From RGIG5270 sp045538635 (GTDB taxonomy: Bacteria > Verrucomicrobiota > Lentisphaeria > Victivallales > Victivallaceae), in NCBI GenBank assembly GCA_045538635.1, contig JAZSRU010000014.1, positions 1-20,181 on the forward strand: DNA of 20,181 bases, written 5' to 3'. This document shows positions 7,752 through 15,813 of this stretch, piece by piece. The notes below the pieces were generated by a model. It was not told the origin of the DNA. It saw only the letters and a program-made list of their open reading frames with translations, and did not search any database. A program made the position numbers and the translations under genes. The first letter of the stretch is position 1. Every line of letters starts with the position of its first letter.

Positions 7752-10144
7752 AAAAATTACTATTCCTTTTTGCAGCAGTTTTCAGCTTCGTTCTCTGCGG
7801 AGCGGAGCTGACGGTGGCTGAAAACGGAAAAGCATATGCTGATATTATCATTCCGGCAAATGCAAAACCGCAGGTGAGGTTTGCTGCGCAGGAATTGAAA
7901 AAATATCTTGAGGCGATAACTTCTGCAAAATTTACTGTCACAGTCAAACCGTCAAAGAAGATCAATTTTTATCTCGGAATGGGTGATGTTTCGTCTTTCA
8001 AAGATCGGCAGTTCATGATCAATGTCAAAGGTGATCGTATTGAATTGTACGGACCTGACGGAGGACAGAAACTGTCTTTTGTCAATCTTTTCTTTGATTG
8101 CGAACAAAAAGGGACACTTATTGCGGTTTACAATTTTTTGGATTCCGTCGGCGTCCGCTGGCTCGCTCCCGGTGAACAGAATACATTTATTCCGGAAATC
8201 AAAACTCTCCGCATCAAAGAGCATACTCGCAATATTCTTCCTCATTTTGCAGACCGTCAGATCGCTGATGTCTGGAGGTTCAGCCAATACATGGACGCCG
8301 AAGAATATACTGACAATGTCAATGACGTCATGCTCTGGGCGATCCGCAACAATGCTTCTGTTCGAACTCTTGTTCCCGGATGTCATACTGAACAGGTACT
8401 CAATCTTTTTAAAAATCCCGAATGGCTCAAGCATAAATCCGCACATCTTCTCTCTGCCAACGGCCGCCGTAATCCGAAGTATTCATGCTGGACTGATCCC
8501 TACACCAAAGAGGTTTGGCTGCGTGCTGTTGACGGTTATTTTTCGGGAAAATCTCCTGCACAATGCGGTTTCCCCGGTTTGCCGAAATATACTTCTTCAC
8601 TGTGGCCGTTTCCGATGGTGAATCCCGATGAATTCATGATCGATCCCATGGATCACTCGCCCAGTGAAGACGGCCGCTGCCGCTGTCAGTGCTGTCAGGA
8701 TACCCGTAAAAAATTGGGATGCGTAAATGACGACTCTGAAATTCTCTGGAAATTTATTGCCGAAGTCGCCGAGTATGTCGGCAAAAAATATCCCGGTAAA
8801 TACATTTCCACTCTCGTTTATCCTCCCAAAGTCAATATGCCCAAAAAGACAAAACTGCCAAAAAATATCCGTGTCCGCATCTGTTTGACCGGCGCGAGAA
8901 ATGTACTTTTCCCCAAGCGTCTTGCAGGAGATATTGAAAAAATAAAACTCTGGGGCGATCATTGCGGCAGAGAAAATACTCCGTTGTGGATCTATCAATG
9001 TATCAATCACGGACGCTATCTTGCCGGTGTGCCGGACAGTTATCCCCGTTTGATGAGCAAATATCTCAATGCGATAAAATCGCATTCAGCCGGAGCTTTC
9101 AATGAAAATCACAATATGAGCCATACCTATCGCAATTTTGATGTTTATATGTATATGCGCTGTATTTTCGATCCGTCACGCGACGTTGAAAAAGAGATAG
9201 CCGAATATCATAAATTGTATTACGGACCTGCTGCCGGCAGCGCGAAAGAGCTTTTTGATTATTTTGAAAAACAATGGTGTAAAATCGATATGCGGCTCAA
9301 TGATGCAAGGTCAGATTCCAAACTCGGTGTCGTCAGAAAAGTAGATGCCGATACCGCACGCAAAATCGTCTGGAGTGAGATTTATGATATCAAAGCCTTG
9401 AAGTATATCGACGAGCTTATCAAACGCATGGAAAAAGAGACAGCTTCAGCTCCTGTTTACAATAAACGCGTCATGCTGCTGCGCAAATATCTTTTTGATA
9501 TCATGGCGGCGGAACGCGGCGAACTTATGGACAAAGCCGATATCAGGGCAACTATCAAAATTCATGTCGGCAAAACTGGCTCTGCTGCTTTTCCTGCTGC
9601 TGCTGAGTGGGCAAAAGTCGCTCCTGTCAAGCTTATTTCAGCTATCCGAATGAACCCGAAACTTGCGGCGCAGACCACATTTAAAATGCTTGCGTCAAAG
9701 GATCAACTTTTCATTCTCGTTGAAGACAAAGACAAAGATATAAAATTATCCCGTTCGCAGAAAAATATCCAAAACGGCAATATGGATATCTGGCGCGGCA
9801 ACTGCGTTGAATTTTTCTTCTTTGCAGAAAAAAGTAAACGCTTCTGGCATATCCTCGTCAATGACAACAATGTCTGGAGTTCAGCGTACAAAGGCCGCGT
9901 CCTCATGCGCTGGCAGCTCATGGAAGGGGCGGCAATACGCTCTTTCAGAACTGCGGACGGATTCCGTGCCGAAGCGGCTGTTCCCTTGAGTCAGCTCCGG
10001 ACAAACGGCAAGGATTTGCGCTTCAATATTACCCGCGAGCGCAATGTCGGCAAGGCTCCGACTGAATATGCCACATGGTCAAAGCTCGGAATGGTCGGCA
10101 ATTGGCATTCCCCTGATAATTACGGAACTGTTGTATTTGAATAA
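7748..10144 (+). CDS. Exported DUF4838 glycosidase-like protein with C-terminal CBM9-like domain
   Basis: This is a 798-aa secreted protein with a Sec signal peptide (cleavage likely after CGA, residue 19). Residues about 22-160 resemble the N-terminal domain that precedes alpha-glucuronidase/GH67-like barrels (VRFAAQELKKYLEAITSAK). Residues about 165-510 match the DUF4838 barrel, with DGRCRCQCCQ at 308-317 and FNENHNMSHT at 451-460. A helical linker is followed by a CBM9-like beta domain from about 615 to the end (VEFFFFAE; WSKLG; SPDNYGTVVF). It probably binds or cleaves a polysaccharide outside the cytoplasm, but catalytic residues cannot be assigned with certainty. It overlaps the TPR gene by 4 bases and is followed 32 bases later by a pseudopilin gene. 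Confidence 0.8.
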   Translation: MKKLLFLFAAVFSFVLCGAELTVAENGKAYADIIIPANAKPQVRFAAQELKKYLEAITSAKFTVTVKPSKKINFYLGMGDVSSFKDRQFMINVKGDRIELYGPDGGQKLSFVNLFFDCEQKGTLIAVYNFLDSVGVRWLAPGEQNTFIPEIKTLRIKEHTRNILPHFADRQIADVWRFSQYMDAEEYTDNVNDVMLWAIRNNASVRTLVPGCHTEQVLNLFKNPEWLKHKSAHLLSANGRRNPKYSCWTDPYTKEVWLRAVDGYFSGKSPAQCGFPGLPKYTSSLWPFPMVNPDEFMIDPMDHSPSEDGRCRCQCCQDTRKKLGCVNDDSEILWKFIAEVAEYVGKKYPGKYISTLVYPPKVNMPKKTKLPKNIRVRICLTGARNVLFPKRLAGDIEKIKLWGDHCGRENTPLWIYQCINHGRYLAGVPDSYPRLMSKYLNAIKSHSAGAFNENHNMSHTYRNFDVYMYMRCIFDPSRDVEKEIAEYHKLYYGPAAGSAKELFDYFEKQWCKIDMRLNDARSDSKLGVVRKVDADTARKIVWSEIYDIKALKYIDELIKRMEKETASAPVYNKRVMLLRKYLFDIMAAERGELMDKADIRATIKIHVGKTGSAAFPAAAEWAKVAPVKLISAIRMNPKLAAQTTFKMLASKDQLFILVEDKDKDIKLSRSQKNIQNGNMDIWRGNCVEFFFFAEKSKRFWHILVNDNNVWSSAYKGRVLMRWQLMEGAAIRSFRTADGFRAEAAVPLSQLRTNGKDLRFNITRERNVGKAPTEYATWSKLGMVGNWHSPDNYGTVVFE

Positions 10145-10176
10145 AACTGCATTTCACCAAAGATAAAGGAGAAAAA

Positions 10177-10941
10177 ATGAAAATTCAGAAAAGAAAATCA
10201 TGCAATTATATTGTAAGTTTTACTCTTATTGAACTGCTGGTTGTTATTGCCATCATCGCGATCCTCGCAGGGATGCTTTTGCCGGCACTCAATAAGGCGC
10301 GTGAGCGAGCACGCTCATCCACATGTATCAGCAATCTGCACCAGATCGGTACTGCCATTGTGGCATATACCGCTGATAATGAAGAATATCTTCCGGTCAC
10401 TCATACTGACTGGAACAGCCAGCTGGTGCGTCATCTTGACGGTTATCTCGGTTATAAATTGCCCTGTATGGCACCTAAAGTCATGCTCTGTCCCAATGAA
10501 ATAAAAATTTCCACGGTTGATGAAGATGAGTTCCCGAAGTACACCAAGGTATATCCTCTGGGGCAGGGGGCAAATTCAACTCCCAGCGCACGCTGGTCAT
10601 ATTACTGGGGATACAGACCTAATGTTGATAACGGATTTTATAATGGTGCAGGAAATTCATGGAACCGTGCCCGCAAACTTCACAAAATGCTTTATCCGTC
10701 ATCTTATGTGACTGTCGCGGAGAAAGGTGATTACGGCTTATATCCGCGTTTTACATGGCATACCAACGATAAATCTCTCGGTATTGACATACATGAGGGC
10801 AAAACCAATGTCTGTCACGGCGACGGTTCCGCAGAATCTATTGCAATCAAAAGCACTGATGTTACTTCATCTGACACCAAATGGACGATGCTTTTTTATA
10901 TTGACGGCAAAAGCCTTGAATTTCCCGGAACCGGTTTCTGA
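10177..10941 (+). CDS. Type II secretion pseudopilin-like protein with H-x9-DG motif
   Basis: This 254-aa protein has a short basic leader, then a prepilin N-terminal methylation helix at 15-36 (FTLIELLVVIAIIAILAGML) with Glu19 at the +5 position. A surface domain follows and contains H-x9-DG at His206 to Asp216-Gly217. Such proteins are abundant in Planctomycetes and Lentisphaerota and are often encoded beside glycan-degrading enzymes. The residue before the processing site is Ser14 rather than the usual Gly, so cleavage by the prepilin peptidase is uncertain. Strong AAAGGAG precedes the ATG. It is last in the TPR-DUF4838-pilin unit and may help expose the enzyme at the cell surface; that role is inferred. 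Confidence 0.88.
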   Translation: MKIQKRKSCNYIVSFTLIELLVVIAIIAILAGMLLPALNKARERARSSTCISNLHQIGTAIVAYTADNEEYLPVTHTDWNSQLVRHLDGYLGYKLPCMAPKVMLCPNEIKISTVDEDEFPKYTKVYPLGQGANSTPSARWSYYWGYRPNVDNGFYNGAGNSWNRARKLHKMLYPSSYVTVAEKGDYGLYPRFTWHTNDKSLGIDIHEGKTNVCHGDGSAESIAIKSTDVTSSDTKWTMLFYIDGKSLEFPGTGF

Positions 10942-11039
10942 ACTGTCTGACAGGGCGAAAAAATCGTAACTGACATCCTCTCTGTCTGAAATTTTCAGGA
11001 TTTGTTGGTTATCTCTACAATATAATACTTTAAAATGCA

Positions 11040-11134
11040 AAAAACAAATGTATTTTGCTGTTTTTTTCTGAAAAGTATAATGCCCATGACAGATATTGAT
11101 TATTTTTTTATAATGTTATCTTGCATTTGTTTTT
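11040..11134. repeat. Inverted repeat AAAAACAAATG ... CATTTGTTTTT flanking the promoter
   Basis: The 11-base arms at 11040-11050 and 11124-11134 are exact reverse complements, separated by 73 bases. The first lies upstream of the -35 and the second just past the predicted transcription start, the layout of paired operators that loop DNA. The operator role is inferred. Confidence 0.45.
11086..11114 (+). promoter_or_regulatory. Strong candidate sigma-70 promoter of the GHL6-like gene
   Basis: ATGACA (11086-11091, 5 of 6 consensus) and a perfect TATAAT (11109-11114) are separated by 17 bases. Transcription would start near 11121, giving a leader of about 55 bases. Confidence 0.65.
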
Positions 11135-11176
11135 GTGCTGCATTATATTAAAACAATTAACTAAAGGAGAATAAAA

Positions 11177-13108
11177 ATGCACAAAGTTAAATACGCATTG
11201 TTTTATGATAATCATACCCACATGGAAAATCCTGATGTCGGTAAAGATTTTGATCCTGAATATTTTACTGATGAAGCTAAAAAAAGTAATGTTGATTATA
11301 TTGCTTTTCATGCCCGCTGCAATGCCGGCATGGCTTATTACAATACAAAAATCGGAACACGACACCCGGCTTTGAACTATGATCTTTTCGGTCAACTTGC
11401 TGATTGCTGCAAGAAAAAAGATATCGCTCTGGTCGCTTATCTCAATGGCGGTATCAGTACTATGGAACTGGTCGAACACAGTGATTGGAGAACTATGTAT
11501 TTTCCCGGTTCCGGACATTTCGGGGAAGTTACACCGTTTGCCATTACCGCGTGTTATAATTCACCTTTCCGTCAGCATTTGATTTCAATGATCAGAGAGA
11601 TTGCATTCAATTATCCGGTTCAGGGATTTTTCATTGACTGTCTGGTAGGTTATCCGTGCGTATGTCCGACTTGTGTCAGAATGATGAAGGAAAGAAATAT
11701 TGATTATACAGATAAAACTGCGGTCAATAACTTTTCCCGCGATTCTGTCATAAGTCTGTGTACCGATATCGCTGCGGCGGTAAAAGAGATCATTCCCGAT
11801 CCGATGCTTTATTTCAACGGTCCACTTTTCGGCAATGTGCGTGAACTTGACACATTCTTTGACTGTGAATGTCTGCCGACTGCAGGTTGGGGATATGAAT
11901 TTCTGCCGACAATGGCGCATTTTATCCGTAATATCAAACCGGGGATGCAGATTTTGAATATGACCGGGCGTTTTTATGACTGGGGAGATTTCGGAGGATT
12001 GCGCACAAAAGAAAGTTTGAAATATGATCTGCTTTATGGTATGGCGCACGGAATGCGTCCGAATGTCGGCGGTCATTTTCATCCGCGCGGCGACAGAGAT
12101 CAGGCGGTTTTTGATCGTATCAATGAAGTTTATACTGAACTTCAGCAATACGGCAAATGGCTCGATGATGCAGAAAATCTGACTGATACTGCTATTGTTT
12201 ACGGTACGGATGATTACAAATTGCGCGCATCAAAATCTGTTGCCAGCGCAGTCAGAATGCTTGAAGAACTCAAGGTTCAGTTTGATGTTGTTATTGCCGA
12301 CAGTCCAAAATCATGGGATCAGTATAAACTGCTCGTGCTGCCTGAAGGACTGGAAATTTCACCCTTGCTGGCAGAGCGTATCCGCAAACATATTGCCAAA
12401 GGGGGAGCATTTTTTGCCTGCGGAGCAAATGCCGCATGTGAATTCGGTGCGGAATTGGGTATTGAATATCAGGGTGAAAGCGGCATGAATCCCGTTTATT
12501 TCCGGATGAACGGCGAATTTGAAGATGGACTTGATGATATGTTCCTCTCTCTTTATGCTCCGGCATGTGCAGCAAAACTTGTTGGCGCACAATCTGCTTC
12601 ACGGCTGGTGAAACCGTATTACAATCAGCAATGGACCGGAACTCATGCGATTTATTATACTCCGCCGCAGGAAGCAACGGAAATGCCTTTTGTAACAGTC
12701 AAAGGCAAATGTGTCTGGTGCGCAGGTGATATTTTCAGCGGTTATGCGACCCGCGGCGCATTGCATTTGCGTGATATTGTAAGGAATATTGTTTTTGCCA
12801 TTACAGATAAACCGATGTTTGAAGTCGGCAAACTTCCGGCATGCACCCGCGTGATCGTCAATGAAAAAGATGAAGCTTTGACAGTCAGTATTGTTGCTTA
12901 CAGTCCGGAAAGACGCGCCAATGCAATGGTTGTTGAAGACCCGGTCGCAGTTGTCAACGGTTCATTCAGGATACTGACTGCCGGACGCAAAATAAGCAGT
13001 GTTTGCCTTGCCCCGGATATGACGCCGGTTGAATTTAAAAACGATGGTGATTATACCGAAGTCAAATTGCCGGTTTTTGAAGGATTTGCACTTGTCGTTC
13101 TGAAATAA
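11177..13108 (+). CDS. GHL6-like glycoside hydrolase with beta-galactosidase trimerisation-like domain
   Basis: This 643-aa protein has no signal peptide and so should act in the cytoplasm. Residues about 1-330 read as a TIM barrel of the hypothetical glycosyl hydrolase 6 (GHL6) type: DNHTHMENPDVG at 11-22, GFFIDCLVGYPCVCPTC at 150-166 and GGHFHPRG at 298-305. Residues about 350-560 resemble the GATase-like trimerisation domain of GH42 beta-galactosidases (VRMLEELKVQFDVVI; LLVLPEGLEIS; KGGAFFACG), followed by a small beta domain. Asp154 and Glu231 are candidate acidic residues, but the mechanism is not established. AAAGGAG precedes the ATG at good spacing. It is monocistronic, with its own promoter, and would hydrolyse imported oligosaccharides or glycosides of unknown type. 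Confidence 0.65.
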   Translation: MHKVKYALFYDNHTHMENPDVGKDFDPEYFTDEAKKSNVDYIAFHARCNAGMAYYNTKIGTRHPALNYDLFGQLADCCKKKDIALVAYLNGGISTMELVEHSDWRTMYFPGSGHFGEVTPFAITACYNSPFRQHLISMIREIAFNYPVQGFFIDCLVGYPCVCPTCVRMMKERNIDYTDKTAVNNFSRDSVISLCTDIAAAVKEIIPDPMLYFNGPLFGNVRELDTFFDCECLPTAGWGYEFLPTMAHFIRNIKPGMQILNMTGRFYDWGDFGGLRTKESLKYDLLYGMAHGMRPNVGGHFHPRGDRDQAVFDRINEVYTELQQYGKWLDDAENLTDTAIVYGTDDYKLRASKSVASAVRMLEELKVQFDVVIADSPKSWDQYKLLVLPEGLEISPLLAERIRKHIAKGGAFFACGANAACEFGAELGIEYQGESGMNPVYFRMNGEFEDGLDDMFLSLYAPACAAKLVGAQSASRLVKPYYNQQWTGTHAIYYTPPQEATEMPFVTVKGKCVWCAGDIFSGYATRGALHLRDIVRNIVFAITDKPMFEVGKLPACTRVIVNEKDEALTVSIVAYSPERRANAMVVEDPVAVVNGSFRILTAGRKISSVCLAPDMTPVEFKNDGDYTEVKLPVFEGFALVVLK

Positions 13109-13121
13109 AAACAGCTCTGAA

Positions 13122-13143
13122 AAGTCCGGTATCTGCCGGACTT
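13122..13143. terminator. Hairpin between convergent genes, possible bidirectional terminator
   Basis: AAGTCCGG (13122-13129) pairs perfectly with CCGGACTT (13136-13143) around a 6-base loop. It overlaps the stop codon of the minus-strand SDR gene and lies 13 bases after the GHL6-like gene. The T run is short (ACTTTTC on the minus strand), so efficiency may be modest. Confidence 0.6.
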
Positions 13144-13873
13144 ATACAAGAAACGGTTCTTTTCCGGCGCGGTGGACGAGGATTTCGTCAATGACCGCAT
13201 TGGTGCGGTGTGTCAGCAGAAAATGTACGATTTCTGCAATGTCTTCGCTCAGGATCATGCCGTCTGAAGTCAGATCGGGGCGTGAAATCCTGACCATATC
13301 GGTAAAAACTCCGCCGGGAGAGATTGCGTGAACGCGGATGTTGTCCTTGTAATATTCAGCTGCAAGACTTTTTGTGAAACCGAGCATCGCATGTTTGGAA
13401 GCGGAGTAAACACTCTGCATCGGATATCCGGAGTGAGCAACGACAGAAGCGATATTCACAATGGTCGGAGCAGTGGATTTTTTGAGATAAGGCAGGGCTT
13501 TCTGAGTCAGGAAAAAAGGAACTTTGCAGTTGATCGTCATGATTTTGTCGAATTGCTCTTCGGAGATATCCTCAATGGGAGTATTGTGAGTCATTCCTGC
13601 ATTATTGATGAGAATATCTATGGAGCCGAAAGTATCAGCGGCTTTTTTCAGTGCATCATCAAGGAAATTCAAATCGGTGAGGTCGCCGGGAATTGCCAGA
13701 CATGAAGTATATTTTTCAACGGCGGAGCGGGTTTTTTCGAGATTCCAGATATTGTTGCCGCCGAGGAGAACGATTTTGAGTTTTTCCTGAGCGAGTTTTT
13801 CAGAGATTGCGCTGCCGATACCGCCGCCGGCACCGGTGATGACAAGAACTTTATTTTCCAAATTGTCAGCCAT
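13142..13873 (-). CDS. Short-chain dehydrogenase/reductase (SDR)
   Basis: This 243-aa classical SDR has the nucleotide-binding TGAGGGIG at 13-20, NNAG at 90-93 and the full catalytic set Asn115, Ser143, Tyr156 and Lys160 (YSASK). SPGGVFTDMV at 185-194 is the usual PG motif region. It oxidises or reduces a hydroxyl/carbonyl on a small molecule with NAD(P). The region after strand two is LLGGNN, without a clear Asp or Arg to decide between NAD and NADP. AAGGAAA upstream supports the start. It converges with the GHL6-like gene and may serve sugar or polyol metabolism, but the neighbours do not fix a substrate. Confidence 0.9.
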   Translation of the reverse strand: MADNLENKVLVITGAGGGIGSAISEKLAQEKLKIVLLGGNNIWNLEKTRSAVEKYTSCLAIPGDLTDLNFLDDALKKAADTFGSIDILINNAGMTHNTPIEDISEEQFDKIMTINCKVPFFLTQKALPYLKKSTAPTIVNIASVVAHSGYPMQSVYSASKHAMLGFTKSLAAEYYKDNIRVHAISPGGVFTDMVRISRPDLTSDGMILSEDIAEIVHFLLTHRTNAVIDEILVHRAGKEPFLV

Positions 13874-14056
13874 AATGATTTCCTTTTTTATTTTTCAGCT
13901 GTGCTCTGAATGCAGACTTATTTTTTATTGCAAGGGGATATCCATCCACATTTTATACGCTGGTGCGTGAGTGTCTGCACCTGATTGGGATGGGTTGTAC
14001 CCCAAAAACTCATTTTTTCAAATTATCAGTCAATGTTCAGCACAGAGTTGGTTGAT

Positions 14057-15013
14057 TTATTGTTTCTGTACCGTAACTGTGACCTGGGACGGGTTTACCG
14101 AAGTTATACGGACGGCAGTATTGTTGGACAGACAATGAACCTGCTGGGTATATTCTCCGGGAGTGGCAATATTTTCTGCATTGACAAAGACATAAAAATC
14201 TTTCTGGGTCAGAAAGTGGACGATGCGTGACGGACCGGAAAATTTCAATTCGATTTGTTGCGGATGTACTTTGAATTCCAGCGGCAGGTGTTTTTTGGGG
14301 GGAATGAGCAATGCGGCGGGAACTTTTATTATGCGGGTTGTGAAATTCTGGATGATTTCAATATCACAGGCAACTTTGGCAGGTACGGTAGTAATGCCGG
14401 ATGGGGCGGAGATTTCTGCAGTATATTTAAAACTGTTCTGCACTGAACTGTCAAGCGGAATTGCCCGGGTGGCAACAGATTTGATATCCTTTATTTTTGA
14501 GCGCGGCCCCGAAATCGTAACTTCACGCGGGAAGGGGGATGCTTTGGCAACAGAATAGTTTGCAGAAAGTTTATTCAGAGAGTCAAAGACTATTTCTATC
14601 GGGACTTTTTTGCTGTCAACCTGTTCCAGATGTACGGTGATTTGCGGATTGTGGATACGGATAACTTTCACTCCGGCCGGAGTTTTGATATTTTCCGGAG
14701 TCAAATCTATCAATCCTCTGCCGATATCATTCTGTGAGATCGGCAATATAATTTTGATTTGTTCTGCAGTTAATGCTGATATTTTATCCTGATTGCCCTG
14801 AATTGTGAGTGTCGTTTTGGGGATATTGCTGCCAAGATTTATGATGTTTGAACTTTGAAAATCCAATGTTACAGGGACATTGTCGATATCCCGTGAAACT
14901 GTATTTCGGTTGAAAAAATCAGAGCGCATAAGGTATATAAGAGATGCCATAACCAATGCAGTTAATACGCGAACCCAATCAGAACGGAGTTGTTTCCAGA
15001 TTTTTTTAATCAT
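14057..15013 (-). CDS. cdaR: CdaR/YbbR-domain regulator of diadenylate cyclase
   Basis: This 318-aa protein has one N-terminal membrane segment (about 16-31, VLTALVMASLIYLM) and an extracytoplasmic part made of YbbR-type beta repeats. Examples are DIDNVPVTLDF near 41-51, KVPIEIVFDSL near 136 and a final domain ending VNPSQVTVTVQ. YbbR proteins partner CdaA and modulate c-di-AMP synthesis at the membrane. Its ATG overlaps the cdaA stop by 4 bases, so the two are translationally coupled as in other bacteria. Sequence in this family is poorly conserved, and the call rests on repeats, topology and the gene neighbour. The glmM gene that often follows in Firmicutes is not present downstream. Confidence 0.85.
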   Translation of the reverse strand: MIKKIWKQLRSDWVRVLTALVMASLIYLMRSDFFNRNTVSRDIDNVPVTLDFQSSNIINLGSNIPKTTLTIQGNQDKISALTAEQIKIILPISQNDIGRGLIDLTPENIKTPAGVKVIRIHNPQITVHLEQVDSKKVPIEIVFDSLNKLSANYSVAKASPFPREVTISGPRSKIKDIKSVATRAIPLDSSVQNSFKYTAEISAPSGITTVPAKVACDIEIIQNFTTRIIKVPAALLIPPKKHLPLEFKVHPQQIELKFSGPSRIVHFLTQKDFYVFVNAENIATPGEYTQQVHCLSNNTAVRITSVNPSQVTVTVQKQ

Positions 15014-15813
15014 TTATGTTTTCTCCCCAGAATTTTGTTTATATCACAGTCATTGTTTTTGCCGATAAGCATGCAGTCAAGTATTTCATAGAGTTTATCC
15101 TGCGGAATATTTTTCCACAATTCACCATGGGCGGCAATGCTTATCGCGCCGGTTTCCTCGGAAATGACAAGTGCGATTGCGTCACTTTCCTCCGTAATAC
15201 CTACTGCTGCGCGGTGTCTGGTCCCCCAGCGTTTTGAAACGTTTATATTCCGGCTCAACGGCAGAATTGCGCGCGCTGCGATTATGCGTCCGTCACGGAT
15301 GATAACTGCGCCGTCGTGCAGCGGTGATTTCGGATAAAAAATTGACTCCAACACGATTGCCTGTACCGGATTGTCAAGCTGGATCGCTTCCTCAATAATT
15401 GCCTGTATCTGGATTTTGCCTTCAATAATGATCAATGCACCGCATTTTGCATCTGCCATTGAACAGCAGGCATTGAGAAGTTCATGTATTGTTTCCTGCT
15501 GCTGGCCTTTGAACAGAAAAAGTGATGTGCCGAGTTTGGCAAAGCCCTGACGCAATTCTGATTGGAAAATTACAATAACTGCAAATGCCATAATCAGCCA
15601 CAATTCACTCAAAAGGTCGGACAGAGTTGAAAAGTTCAGCACCCTGAAAAGCAGAATGGTACTCACCAGCAGCAGAAACATACCGGCAAGCACAAAAACT
15701 GCACGCGTACGGCGCAAATGATACAGCAGCATATATATAAATATTGCAATAGTCAATATTTCCAATACCGGTGTGATCGTATCATACAGATTCAACAGAT
15801 TTTCAGTTTTCAT
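15010..15813 (-). CDS. cdaA: Membrane diadenylate cyclase CdaA
   Basis: This 267-aa enzyme makes cyclic di-AMP from two ATP. Three hydrophobic helices fill residues about 14-33, 38-58 and 70-86, followed by the cytoplasmic DisA_N (DAC) domain at about 105-245. The catalytic motifs are intact: LHDGAVII at 165-172 (DGA) and GTRHRAA at 197-203 (RHR), plus the conserved SEETG at 218-222. Length and topology match CdaA/DacA rather than DisA. Its start overlaps the folP stop by 4 bases and its end overlaps cdaR by 4 bases, so all three are made together. Confidence 0.96.
   Translation of the reverse strand: MKTENLLNLYDTITPVLEILTIAIFIYMLLYHLRRTRAVFVLAGMFLLLVSTILLFRVLNFSTLSDLLSELWLIMAFAVIVIFQSELRQGFAKLGTSLFLFKGQQQETIHELLNACCSMADAKCGALIIIEGKIQIQAIIEEAIQLDNPVQAIVLESIFYPKSPLHDGAVIIRDGRIIAARAILPLSRNINVSKRWGTRHRAAVGITEESDAIALVISEETGAISIAAHGELWKNIPQDKLYEILDCMLIGKNNDCDINKILGRKHK

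Larger units (their letters stand above)
10942..11176. other. Intergenic control region upstream of the GHL6-like gene
   Basis: This 235-base gap separates the pilin operon from the next gene. It holds the promoter at 11086-11114 and the inverted repeat at 11040-11134. No clear intrinsic terminator for the upstream operon is seen; CTGAA/TTCAG near 10987 makes only a short stem without a T run. Confidence 0.5.

Noticed and set aside
8022..8621. 199-codon plus-strand frame
   Set aside because: It is entirely within the DUF4838 gene in another frame; its composition is low-complexity and no motif is present.
11585..12148. 187-codon minus-strand frame
   Set aside because: It is antisense to the GHL6-like gene with no supporting signal.
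13974..14056. Terminator at the GGGT/ACCC hairpin near 13992 for cdaR
   Set aside because: The stem is only 4 bp and on the minus strand no T run follows; plain intergenic sequence is as likely.
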